This document shows, piece by piece, positions 10,211 through 19,789 of a stretch of DNA of 64,000 bases; within the stretch, counting starts at the first letter, position 1, and the number at the start of each line of letters is the position of its first letter. The translations under genes and the position numbers were made by a program. The notes under the pieces were generated by a model. The model saw only the letters and a program-made list of their open reading frames with translations, did not search any database and was not told the DNA's origin. The DNA is from Gemmatimonadota bacterium (GTDB lineage Bacteria; Gemmatimonadota; Gemmatimonadetes; Gemmatimonadales; GWC2-71-9), in the NCBI GenBank assembly GCA_029262195.1, contig JAJCZX010000030.1, positions 310,001 to 374,000 of the forward strand. The letters are read 5' to 3'.

Positions 10211-10732
10211 TTAACCTCCGTATTCTTCGGGGATGCGGAGGTTGGCGGTTTCGGGCGTCCAGTATATGCTCACGACCCACCACCTGGTGCCGTCGTTGAA
10301 GAGCTGGATGCTGTTAATGCCTCTCATAAACGGCGCCTGGTCAGCGGCATTTCGCCTGGCGTGATAAGTGCTAAAAATATGGGCGATATGGCCAAACTGT
10401 TCTATCACTCTGTGGATTTCTGTTTCAAAAAACCCCTGACCCACGAGGATGGGCTCTGACTGAGCGATCCACTCCTCCAGATTTGAAACGCGGTACCCAT
10501 TGCCAGATGGGCCACTACCACTGGGAATCAGTTGCGCTTCGTCAATAAAGAGAGTGCGCATCCGGTCCCAATCGCGCTCAACCCCCGCCCCACCAGAAAT
10601 CACATCATACACGGCGGTCACGATCGCATCAATCGATTCTACATCCGCCGGATCAGCGGCGCGTTCTTGAGCATTCAAAGTTCCAACATTCAGGGCGAAC
10701 GCGAGCGAAAGCACCAACCTTGTGTTCTTCAT
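10211..10732 (-). CDS. Secreted SnoaL/DUF4440-like hypothetical protein
   Basis: Signal peptide MKNTRLVLSLAFALNVGTLNAQ; DAIVTAVYDVISGGAGVERDWDRMRTLF...; NTF2-like pattern. Confidence 0.6.
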   Translation of the reverse strand: MKNTRLVLSLAFALNVGTLNAQERAADPADVESIDAIVTAVYDVISGGAGVERDWDRMRTLFIDEAQLIPSGSGPSGNGYRVSNLEEWIAQSEPILVGQGFFETEIHRVIEQFGHIAHIFSTYHARRNAADQAPFMRGINSIQLFNDGTRWWVVSIYWTPETANLRIPEEYGG

Positions 10733-10848
10733 GGTTTTTCCAATTCCCAAACGATTTGAATAACTGGGGAAAATTTTTCAGCTCCCCCCTCCCTTGCCCC
10801 CTCTTCTTTCTTCTAACTTTTAACTTCTTTTTTATTTGGACTTCTTTC

Positions 10849-12375
10849 TTAATAGAACACGACATACAGTCCAACCACAGTCGCCACAACCAATCCGCCC
10901 ATGATGTTTCCGTATCGCGCAGGTGCCAAATCGAGGCCACTGTCGATTTCCAGGACAAAGTCATAGTCGCTTGGCCGCATTTGAGTCATGATCGCAAGCC
11001 AGATCGAGAGAGCAACGAAGGTAATCATCATATGGTGCAAAAATGCAATATCGGGAAGCATCCACAACAAGGTTCCGTAGATAGGAATGCCGAGTAGCAG
11101 CGCGCCCGACGCGGCAAACGACGGCGTGCGTTTCGAGTAAAGGCCAAAAAGGAAAACAGCCACAATAGCCGGCGAGATAAAACCCCAGAACATTTGAATG
11201 TACTGAAAGATGCTCCCCGCGTTGGCAACAATGGGCGCCCAAAGACAACCGACCACAACAAGTACACCAGTGGCGACACGACCTACCCTGACTAACTGTT
11301 TTTGCGGGGCGTCGGGAGCAACGTGGGTTTGGTACACGTCGATAGTGAAAATGGTTGCCGCCGAGTTAAGCATAGAGTCCAGGCTACTCATGACCGCGCC
11401 GAAAAGTGCGGCGAACATAATTCCGGTCAGCCCTGCGGGAAGAAGTTCGCGAATCAACACGGCGTAGGCCTGGTCGGCGACGGTGATCTGGTCGGCAAAG
11501 AGTTCTGTGGCTGCTATCCCGGGGAAGATGATGATAAAGGGAATGGTCAGTTTGAGAGCGGCGGCAAGGTAGATGCCCCGTTGCCCGTCGGCGAGGCTTT
11601 TGGCAGCCAGAGTCCGCTGGGTAATGAACTGGTTAAGTCCCCAGTAAAACAAATTTGGAATCCAGAGCCCCCCCACAAACACAGCCACCCACGGCATCTC
11701 CGAATGATTCCATGGGAGGACGGTGTGTAAACGGTCGGCATGGTTGGTCAGGAACGCTCCCATTCCACCGACTCTATCAATTGCGATCACGGTGACCACA
11801 AGTCCGCCAATCAACAGCGCAATACCCTGGATTAGATCCGACCAGACGACGGCCTTCAAACCGCCGTAGATGGTGTAGGCTCCCGCCAACAACCCGATAA
11901 GCCAAATGGCTTTTACCGTCCCTAATCCGAAAATTTGTTCTATGGCCAGGGCGCCAGCGTAGAGCACGGTTGCAAGGGCAACAAACACATACGCCAACAT
12001 CATGAAAACGGCCATGATCGTGCGGGTCGTACGGCCAAACCGTATTTCCAGATACTGAGGTATCGTGTAAATTCCCGCGCGCAAGAATTTCGGGAGGAAA
12101 AAGATGCCGACAATAACCAGCGTAACCGCCGCCATCCACTCGTAACTTGCGATGGCCAATCCCAGTTCATAACCCCGTCCCGCCATTCCAACGAAATGTT
12201 CGGTCGAGATGTTCGAGGCAATCAAAGAGAAGCCAATAAGCCACCACGGGAGCCCGCGACCGGCGAGGAAATAGTCGTCGGAGGACTCTTCTTTTCGACC
12301 GGCATAGAGGGATACTCCGATTACCAGCGCAACAAAACCGAGAAAGGAGAATAGGTCTAGCGCGTTAAGCGACAT
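10849..12375 (-). CDS. Sodium:solute symporter (SSS) family transporter
   Basis: Multi-TM protein; GRGLPWWLIGFSLIASNISTEHFVGMAG; start MSLNALDLFSF at 12375. Confidence 0.9.
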   Translation of the reverse strand: MSLNALDLFSFLGFVALVIGVSLYAGRKEESSDDYFLAGRGLPWWLIGFSLIASNISTEHFVGMAGRGYELGLAIASYEWMAAVTLVIVGIFFLPKFLRAGIYTIPQYLEIRFGRTTRTIMAVFMMLAYVFVALATVLYAGALAIEQIFGLGTVKAIWLIGLLAGAYTIYGGLKAVVWSDLIQGIALLIGGLVVTVIAIDRVGGMGAFLTNHADRLHTVLPWNHSEMPWVAVFVGGLWIPNLFYWGLNQFITQRTLAAKSLADGQRGIYLAAALKLTIPFIIIFPGIAATELFADQITVADQAYAVLIRELLPAGLTGIMFAALFGAVMSSLDSMLNSAATIFTIDVYQTHVAPDAPQKQLVRVGRVATGVLVVVGCLWAPIVANAGSIFQYIQMFWGFISPAIVAVFLFGLYSKRTPSFAASGALLLGIPIYGTLLWMLPDIAFLHHMMITFVALSIWLAIMTQMRPSDYDFVLEIDSGLDLAPARYGNIMGGLVVATVVGLYVVFY

Positions 12376-12605
12376 CGGTGCCCTCAATTCGATTTTTCAT
12401 GTGGCTGGCAAAGTCTGCAGAACGGGTGATATTACCTGCTTCACGTGCGACGCGATGTGAACGATTAGCGGACAAAATACATGCCCGACCCAATTGCACC
12501 AGACTTCGACATCGGCCGGTACACTCACGGTTGTTCCTCGTCAGACCGCGCTCCTGCCTTTTCGCACCGGCTTCATTCTTGTTGGCCCTTGCATGGAGTG
12601 GCAAA

Positions 12606-14927
12606 ATGAACGACCCCCTTTTCAGGCAAGTCCAAAAGAACCGCCCCGATGTAGAGACAACGGAAGCGTTGCAATTCTTGAGAGACACCTACCAGATCGA
12701 CGGTACCCTATCCCCTCTTCCCAGCGAACGCGACCAAAATTTTCGGGTTACCGCCAAAGACGGAGCCCACTACACCCTCAAAATTTCAAGCTCGGCGGAA
12801 AACATTGGTCAACTCGAGTCCGAAAACGAAGCAATGCACCTTCTGGCGACGCCTCTGAACAATGTCGAGGGTCCAATCCCGCTGAAATCGGTCGCTGGCG
12901 AATCTATTACTTCTCTCCAGCAGGGCGAAAAAGCATTTCATGTGCGGCTCCTTACGTTTGTAGAAGGGTCGGTACTTGCATCCGTTCCATCTCAAGCAGC
13001 AACGCGAACATCCACCGGGAGAATGCTCGCCTCCATCGACATCGCTCTCAAAAGCCATCGGCACCCCGCGGCACGAAGGCAGTTTTACTGGGATCTACAG
13101 ATCGGTGATACAGTCGTAAAGACCTACCTTAATAAGATCACGGATCCGGCCCATAGGGACCTCATCAACCATTTCTTGCGTGGCTACGCGGCTCATGTCC
13201 GACCGGCCCTCCCGATGATGCGGAGGAGTGTCATCCACCACGACGGCAACGACCACAACGTAATCGTCCGAGAAGGTAATGAAGGCCATACGGCCGTTGG
13301 AATAATCGACTTCGGAGATATGGTCTACAGCTGTCTCATCTTCGAATTGGCAGTTGGTTGCAGTTATGCCATTCTGGGTACGGAGGCCCCCGTGGCGGCC
13401 GCCGCCGAAGTCATAGTTGGATACACTGAGATTCTGCCACTGGAAGAACAGGAAGTCGATGTCCTTTTCTACCTCATCGCCATGCGGTTGTGCATGAGCG
13501 TTACTATTGCTGCCCACCAACGCAGCGAGGAGCCCGAAAACGAATATCTTTCCGTCACCGAAGATGGCGCATGGGAGGCGCTGGGACGCCTGCGAGATTG
13601 TGACCCATCAACAGTTCGCACAACGTTCAGGAACGCAGCCGGGATGGACCAAGGCGGACGATCAGTCTCAGATTTGGTAGAGAAGCGGGCCCAGACCCTG
13701 GGACCATCCTTGAGTACGTCGTACGACAAGCCGTTGAAGATCGTGAGGGGTGCCGGTCAGTACCTCTACGACGACCGGGGTCGAGCCTACCTTGACGCAG
13801 TCAATAACGTACCTCACGTGGGACATTGTCATCCCCGGGTAACAGCGGCAGCATATCATCAGGCGACAAAGCTGAACACCAACACCCGCTACCTCCATGA
13901 CAGCATCATCAACTACGCCGAGAGGCTAACGGCTACTCTCCCTGATCCTTTGAGCGTGTGTTTCTTTGTCAACTCGGGAAGCGAAGCCAACGACCTCGCT
14001 CTCCGGCTTGCCCGGGCGCACACAAACAAACGGGGAGTGATTGTCATTGAGGCGGCCTACCACGGCAATCTCTCGACCCTCATCGACATCAGCCCATACA
14101 AGTTTGACGGGACCGGAGGCGAAGGGACTCCACACCACGTGCGCAAATTGGATTTGCCCGACCCGCTTCGGAGCAGCATCGGAGATGCACCTTCATCGCG
14201 CTGGGAAGAGGAGTTGGATACCATCTTCAAATCTGGGGATGAGTATTGTGCTTTCATAGCCGAGTCGTTGTTGGGTTGCGGCGGCCAGATCGTTTTGCCT
14301 GACGATTATCTGACTACGATCCACAAACGGGTTCGCGATCACGGTGGTGTCTGTATCGCTGACGAAGTGCAGGTGGGTTTCGGAAGGGTCGGCACTCATT
14401 TTTGGGGCTTTGAAACTCAAGGGGTAGTCCCTGACATTGTGACCCTTGGCAAGCCCATCGCCAACGGCCACCCGATGGGGGCAGTGGTAACGACCTCTGA
14501 GATTGCCCGCTCATTCGACACTGGAATGGAGTATTTCAACACCTTCGGGGGGAATCCAGTTTCATGCGAGATCGCACTCACGGTTTTGGACGTTCTGGAG
14601 GAGCAAAACCTCCAACAGCACGCCCTTGAGGTTGGCAACCATCTACTGACCGGGCTGCGAGGCCTGTTGGACAAGCACGAAATGATCGCAGACGTCAGAG
14701 GCTCCGGATTTTTTATCGGCGTGGAATTAGTTCGGTCTGCGGTTTCGATGGAGCCGGCAGACACAGAGGCGTCACTGGTTGTGGAGAAAATGAAAGACGC
14801 AGGTATCCTGATGAGCACCGATGGACCGCTTCACAACGTTCTCAAGATTAAACCACCCATGGTGTTCAACAGATCCAACGCCGACTTCCTGGTAGCGACG
14901 TTGGACCGGGTTCTTGAGGCCCTCTAG
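12606..14927 (+). CDS. Bifunctional aminoglycoside-phosphotransferase-like kinase fused to class III PLP aminotransferase / phospho-lyase
   Basis: APH-like kinase region (VIHHDGNDHNVIV...GIIDFGDM), then class III PLP fold (FVNSGSEANDLALRLAR, IADEVQVGFGR, LGKPIANGHPMGAVV). ATG at 12606 preferred over the longer ORF. Confidence 0.88.
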   Translation: MNDPLFRQVQKNRPDVETTEALQFLRDTYQIDGTLSPLPSERDQNFRVTAKDGAHYTLKISSSAENIGQLESENEAMHLLATPLNNVEGPIPLKSVAGESITSLQQGEKAFHVRLLTFVEGSVLASVPSQAATRTSTGRMLASIDIALKSHRHPAARRQFYWDLQIGDTVVKTYLNKITDPAHRDLINHFLRGYAAHVRPALPMMRRSVIHHDGNDHNVIVREGNEGHTAVGIIDFGDMVYSCLIFELAVGCSYAILGTEAPVAAAAEVIVGYTEILPLEEQEVDVLFYLIAMRLCMSVTIAAHQRSEEPENEYLSVTEDGAWEALGRLRDCDPSTVRTTFRNAAGMDQGGRSVSDLVEKRAQTLGPSLSTSYDKPLKIVRGAGQYLYDDRGRAYLDAVNNVPHVGHCHPRVTAAAYHQATKLNTNTRYLHDSIINYAERLTATLPDPLSVCFFVNSGSEANDLALRLARAHTNKRGVIVIEAAYHGNLSTLIDISPYKFDGTGGEGTPHHVRKLDLPDPLRSSIGDAPSSRWEEELDTIFKSGDEYCAFIAESLLGCGGQIVLPDDYLTTIHKRVRDHGGVCIADEVQVGFGRVGTHFWGFETQGVVPDIVTLGKPIANGHPMGAVVTTSEIARSFDTGMEYFNTFGGNPVSCEIALTVLDVLEEQNLQQHALEVGNHLLTGLRGLLDKHEMIADVRGSGFFIGVELVRSAVSMEPADTEASLVVEKMKDAGILMSTDGPLHNVLKIKPPMVFNRSNADFLVATLDRVLEAL

Positions 14928-14940
14928 CCTGACGGGGGCC

Positions 14941-17319
14941 TTACGGCACCAGGTTCTGTCGTTTTCTCACAAAGAAGATCCCGGAATACCCTCCGGTCAC
15001 CGGGATAACCCCGCTCGAGAAGTAAGGGTAATTGCTCCACGTTCCGCCAGGACCGTCTGGAGCGGTATCAAAAAAGGCGACTTCCACCGGGTTGACCGGA
15101 TCCGACACGTCAAGGATTCGGAGGCCGGCCCCTGTGTTGGATTGGTACATGTAGTCACCTTGAACGTAGAGGTTGTGATCAGTCTCGGTAGTGGGGGCCA
15201 GGTACTCTGTCACCAGGGTTGGATCGTCCAGATCTTCGACGTCCCAAACGAGCGTGCGTGTGTTTGGTATGCTACCATTGGCTTCGTCGATTTCATCGTT
15301 AGAGAAAAAATACCTCTGGTCATCTGAGAACCACCCTTGATGGGCATAGGCAACGTTGGGATAACTGACGTTGGCGATGGCGATGGGGTTGTCCTTGTCA
15401 GATACGTCTGCAAAACTGAGAGCCGTTTCGTTGGCACCGATGCAAATTTCTTTGCCACGGTAGTCTTCGTCAGGTCCGTGGTAGATAACGCACTGCGCAT
15501 CATGGCTATACCCTGTCCCGCGTCGCCCCGTAACACCGTCTGAGAAACACCCTACGAACTGAGGCGATGCCGGATCTCTGATGTCCAGCATGTGCAAGCC
15601 GCCACCACAGGTCTCCCCTCCCCCGCTTGCTCCGACTACATAAGCGAAACCTGTTTCTTCGTTGACCACTATGTTGTGTGCACTCGCGATACCGTCGTAG
15701 TGGAATACTTCAGAAACAAGAATGGGCTGGTCCACTTCACGCAATTGAGTAAGATCGACTACCTGTACTCCATGTTCACCAGCACCATCGGCGACGATGT
15801 AGGCGTGGTTTTTGTAGACCTTCATATCGCGCCACACCGCGCTATTGGACCCTTCGGTCTTCGGCAGGTCGCCAAGGTAACGCGGATTGGACGCGTCAGT
15901 CATTTCCACGAAGGAAGTCCCGTCGCTGCGCCCGATGATCACGAACTCGCGACCGGTTTCCTCGTCAGTCCACCCCCACAAATCGTTCAGCCGCATGCCT
16001 CTCACTCCGCCGATAGCGCTCACGGGCAAGAATGACACGAGATCAACCTCATTGCAGTCGAATTGACCCGCCAAACCATCCTCGCAGTTGACCCGTTCTC
16101 CCGTAATCGGTTCCATGCTCTCGGGCGGTGACTCCAAAACCGTGGAGGCGATCCAGCGACCGTCCACTCGCTCGAAGACCCGAGCATTTCCTGCTCCGTT
16201 GAAGCTACCGGTAATGCCGACCACCGCGACATCACCCCGCGCCGCGAGGGTATTCCCAAAGGCCCGGTCACTGACTTCCTCTCCCGGCAGGATTTTCGAC
16301 ACGCCACTCCATCCAGCGTCATCGAAGCTGTACGTATGAACCACGCCTCCTGTCCGGCGCCCTCCGGGGACGCCCACCCAGAGCCTGTCACCGGTCAACG
16401 CGAGGGCACTCCCGAAAGCAGCCCGCCTGGTACCATCGAAGGGTACCAGACGAGGTCCGGGCTCCCAACGGTTTTCATCGACATCAAGATCAAACTGTAC
16501 GACGCCGCCTGATCTTTGCGACGCCGCCGGTGCTCCAACAAATGCTCTGTCATCTTCGACGACGATTGTCGTCCCAAACCTCTCACCGGCCCTGGCCGGA
16601 AACTGCAAACGACCGGTTCTAACCCAGGATTCCCCGTCCCTGTAAAAGTGATAGACCGCCCCCGCACTGCTGTCCGCCTGCGGGGCGCCAACTAAAAGAT
16701 GATTACCCGAAGCAGCCAGCACCGCTCCAATACCGGGAGCAACTGACGAATCTCCAGAAGTCAGTTTTTGCGCGCTTGTCCAATTTCCACCTTCGAGGCT
16801 GAACACATACACCGCGCCGGCGTTGTCGGCGTGCCCGGGCGCTCCTACAAAAGCCAAGCCGTCGTGCAGGAGCACAGATGCCCCGAATCCGTCTTCGAAC
16901 CCACCATCGGGTGACGTAAGCGTCATGACTTCGACCCATTCTCCGTCAAGGTCGCGAGAAAAGACATAAACGATACCGGGGGTAGAATCTCGTTGGGAAT
17001 CGGCACCGATCAACATAGTACGCCCGTCCAACGCGAGCGAACGCCCGAAACGATCGCGTGTATCTGCGGCCGAAGACACTAGCCTGGAGCCTTCTGTCCA
17101 TTCTCCTGAATCATCACGCCGATATACGTATACGGTACCGGGGCGAAATCGATTTGTCGGCTCGCCAACTACGACCTCACGATCTCCAACCGCGACGACA
17201 GCGGCGAAACCCAATTCAGATTCACTCGGTTCTGAAAACATCGACGATTGAGCAGCGGTGCCCTGGGGAAGGAGCAGAAGGGCGGCGAAAAAGGTCAATC
17301 CTGGCAAGGCGCGTCGCAT
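14941..17319 (-). CDS. Secreted choice-of-anchor B / LVIVD-repeat protein with FG-GAP-like beta-propeller repeats
   Basis: Signal peptide MRRALPGLTFFAALLLLPQGTAAQ; repeated DGDRAFVGAP-type units followed by LHMLDIRDPASPQFVGCF and LRILDVSDPVNPVEVAFF. Confidence 0.8.
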   Translation of the reverse strand: MRRALPGLTFFAALLLLPQGTAAQSSMFSEPSESELGFAAVVAVGDREVVVGEPTNRFRPGTVYVYRRDDSGEWTEGSRLVSSAADTRDRFGRSLALDGRTMLIGADSQRDSTPGIVYVFSRDLDGEWVEVMTLTSPDGGFEDGFGASVLLHDGLAFVGAPGHADNAGAVYVFSLEGGNWTSAQKLTSGDSSVAPGIGAVLAASGNHLLVGAPQADSSAGAVYHFYRDGESWVRTGRLQFPARAGERFGTTIVVEDDRAFVGAPAASQRSGGVVQFDLDVDENRWEPGPRLVPFDGTRRAAFGSALALTGDRLWVGVPGGRRTGGVVHTYSFDDAGWSGVSKILPGEEVSDRAFGNTLAARGDVAVVGITGSFNGAGNARVFERVDGRWIASTVLESPPESMEPITGERVNCEDGLAGQFDCNEVDLVSFLPVSAIGGVRGMRLNDLWGWTDEETGREFVIIGRSDGTSFVEMTDASNPRYLGDLPKTEGSNSAVWRDMKVYKNHAYIVADGAGEHGVQVVDLTQLREVDQPILVSEVFHYDGIASAHNIVVNEETGFAYVVGASGGGETCGGGLHMLDIRDPASPQFVGCFSDGVTGRRGTGYSHDAQCVIYHGPDEDYRGKEICIGANETALSFADVSDKDNPIAIANVSYPNVAYAHQGWFSDDQRYFFSNDEIDEANGSIPNTRTLVWDVEDLDDPTLVTEYLAPTTETDHNLYVQGDYMYQSNTGAGLRILDVSDPVNPVEVAFFDTAPDGPGGTWSNYPYFSSGVIPVTGGYSGIFFVRKRQNLVP

Positions 17320-17396
17320 GGGATACCTCTGGTGTTTGGTTTTGGCGGGTTTCTGGTCGAACGACAATATGGGGCGAAGAGTTATCGAACGGAATA

Positions 17397-17428
17397 GGAC
17401 AAACGGACAAACGGACAAACGGACAAAC
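17397..17428. repeat. Short tandem repeat (ggacaaac)x4
   Basis: Read directly: ggacaaac ggacaaac ggacaaac ggacaaac. Confidence 0.97.
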
Positions 17429-17458
17429 GCAATGTAACCAACGCCGCGAATACGTAGT

Positions 17459-17824
17459 TTACTTTAACTCGCCCGCAGCTATCAAGTGATCGTCCACAAT
17501 CTGACCACCAATGATGTGTTCCTGGAGGATTCGTTCGATTACTGGAGGGCTGCAGTTGCGGTACCATGTCCCCTCAGGGTAAACCACCGCAATCGGGCCT
17601 TCGTCGCAAATCCTCAAACAACCGGTGCGAGTTCTCAGCACACCTTTCCCACCTCGAAGCTTTAGTTCTTTCAGCCGCTGCTTAAGGTAGCGCCATGATT
17701 CAAGGGATTCGGTGTGGTCGCAGCAAGATGTATCCGCGGGGTCACAGCAGAGCAAAACGTGGTGTGTTGCCCCGCCGACCCCAATCGAATAAGCTTTTTT
17801 TTCAAGCTTCTTTTGCTTCTTCAC
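17459..17824 (-). CDS. (2Fe-2S) ferredoxin, thioredoxin-like fold
   Basis: HVLLCCDP...[30 protein letters not shown] Cys pattern. Confidence 0.85.
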   Translation of the reverse strand: MKKQKKLEKKAYSIGVGGATHHVLLCCDPADTSCCDHTESLESWRYLKQRLKELKLRGGKGVLRTRTGCLRICDEGPIAVVYPEGTWYRNCSPPVIERILQEHIIGGQIVDDHLIAAGELK

Positions 17825-17854
17825 TTAGATGGCACCCGGAACACCGTTGCTGGC

Positions 17855-19411
17855 TCAGCCAAATTTTATCCCCTGCGCCAGGGGCAATTCGGTGCTCCAA
17901 TTGATCGTATTGGTCTGGCGACGCATGTACACTTTCCACGCATCCGAACCCGATTCCCTGCCGCCTCCGGTTTCCTTCTCACCACCAAAGGCACCACCGA
18001 TCTCAGCGCCGCTGGTACCGATATTTACATTCGCGATACCGCAATCGCTCCCTCTGTGAGAAACGAAATACTCAGCCTCCCTGACGTTATCGGTAAAGAT
18101 GGCAGACGAGAGACCCTGCGGCACTCCATTGTGGAGCGCCATCGCCTCATCCAACTCAGCTACAGAATCTTTCTTTGGCGTAGCCGCGTCGCCGTAGCCA
18201 ATGATGTAAAGGATCGGCGCGAAAGTTTCGTCCTGAACTATCTGGTATTCGTTTTTCGCGGAAGCTATGCAAGGCTTGACCCAGTGACCGCCCTTATAGT
18301 TGTCGTCGTCCAAAACATCGCCACCGTAAAGAATCTCCCCGCCGGCTTCCTTAACAGCCTTGATAGCATTCTGCAGGTCGTCGACGGCGCCTCTCGTTAC
18401 CAGTGGGCCCATCAAGGTCTTATCGTCCCGCGGGTCTCCAATATTCACATCCTCGTAGGCTTTGGTTAGTCGGCTGACCAACTCTTCCCGAACGGACTCG
18501 TGGACGATGATCCGGCGCGTACTGGTGCAGCGCTGCCCAGCTGTCCCCACCGAGCCAAACAGGATTGCCGGGAGAGCAAGGTCAAGGTTCGCGTGAGGCG
18601 TAACAATAATTGCATTGTTTCCACCAAGTTCCAGGATCGTTTTACCCAGTCGTTTGTTCACAACTTCTGCCACGCGGTAACCGACCTGACAGGAACCTGT
18701 AGCGGACACCAGGGGAATCCGTCTGTCGTGGAGCAAACGGTCACCTACTGTAGACCCCTTGCCAACTGACAGCGAAAAGATCGCCGGGTCCACATCGTTG
18801 TCGCGGCAAACGCCCTCAGCGATCCTGGTTACCGCAATTGCCGTCAAAGGAGTTTTGCTGGCTGGCTTCCAAACTGTGGAATCACCGCACACTGCAGCGA
18901 TAGCAGCATTCCAGCTCCAAACCGCTACGGGGAAGTTGAAGGCGCTAATTACGCCGACAACGCCCAATGGATGCCACTGCTCCATCATTCGGTGATCGGG
19001 ACGCTCGGAATGCATAGATAGACCATAGAGCTGGCGCGAAAGCCCAACAGCAAAGTCGCAGATGTCGATCATCTCCTGTACCTCGCCCTCGCCCTCGGCA
19101 TGGATTTTCCCCATCTCCAAAGTCACCAGGGCCGCAAGCTCAGATTTCAGTTCTCTCAGTCGATTCCCTAGTTGACGCACGATATCGCCTCTGCGGGGCG
19201 CTGGCATTTTGCGCCACTCAAGAAAAGCCTCGTGAGCGCGATCGACTATTTTGTCATACTCGTCTTCCGTTACCTGTGTAACGCTGCCGATATGGGAACC
19301 ATCTATCGGGGTAATAACATCGAGCTGCGTTCCCGAACCGAACCATTCGCCGTGGAAACCACCGAGGTTGTTTTGCTCAATGCCGAGTGCTTTAAGAATT
19401 TTGTCGCTCAT
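17855..19411 (-). CDS. Aldehyde dehydrogenase, ALDH7 (antiquitin / alpha-aminoadipic semialdehyde dehydrogenase)-like
   Basis: HPLGVVGVISAFNFPVAVWSWNAAIAAVCGD, ELGGNNAIIV, GTAGQRCTSTRR; overall antiquitin-like. Confidence 0.88.
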   Translation of the reverse strand: MSDKILKALGIEQNNLGGFHGEWFGSGTQLDVITPIDGSHIGSVTQVTEDEYDKIVDRAHEAFLEWRKMPAPRRGDIVRQLGNRLRELKSELAALVTLEMGKIHAEGEGEVQEMIDICDFAVGLSRQLYGLSMHSERPDHRMMEQWHPLGVVGVISAFNFPVAVWSWNAAIAAVCGDSTVWKPASKTPLTAIAVTRIAEGVCRDNDVDPAIFSLSVGKGSTVGDRLLHDRRIPLVSATGSCQVGYRVAEVVNKRLGKTILELGGNNAIIVTPHANLDLALPAILFGSVGTAGQRCTSTRRIIVHESVREELVSRLTKAYEDVNIGDPRDDKTLMGPLVTRGAVDDLQNAIKAVKEAGGEILYGGDVLDDDNYKGGHWVKPCIASAKNEYQIVQDETFAPILYIIGYGDAATPKKDSVAELDEAMALHNGVPQGLSSAIFTDNVREAEYFVSHRGSDCGIANVNIGTSGAEIGGAFGGEKETGGGRESGSDAWKVYMRRQTNTINWSTELPLAQGIKFG

Positions 19412-19486
19412 TTATGTGATACCGTTGCTGAATTGTTCAATGTGAGGCCGCAATGGGTGCCGTCAGAGTTTAGATTTGAAATATAA

Positions 19487-19525
19487 TCGGTCGGTGGGTC
19501 GGTGGGTCGGTGGGTCGGACGGGCG
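19487..19525. repeat. G-rich short tandem repeat, unit tcggtggg (3 full copies plus partials)
   Basis: Read directly: tcgg tcggtggg tcggtggg tcggtggg tcgg. Confidence 0.95.
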
Positions 19526-19536
19526 GACCGTGACCG

Positions 19537-19773
19537 CTAGGTAACGTCCCAAGCGTCAGTTATCATTTCGGAGGCTTCCTGTACACAATTCCGATCTATA
19601 CCCATTTCCAGGGCGATTTGTTGGATTTCGTCGAGACCGTAGCGATTTCCCTCGGCCTTTGGTAGCCGCTGAGCCAGACGAACTGATCTCAGCCACCACG
19701 TCAGATCCTGGAGTTCAGCGGCTTTGTAGAGCATCAGGGTGACCTGTCGGGCCGTGTATAGATCGGCAACCAT
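19537..19773 (-). CDS. Conserved hypothetical small protein
   Basis: 78 aa ORF between same-strand genes; no recognised motif. Confidence 0.5.
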   Translation of the reverse strand: MVADLYTARQVTLMLYKAAELQDLTWWLRSVRLAQRLPKAEGNRYGLDEIQQIALEMGIDRNCVQEASEMITDAWDVT

Positions 19774-19789
19774 AAATGTGTCCTTTCAG

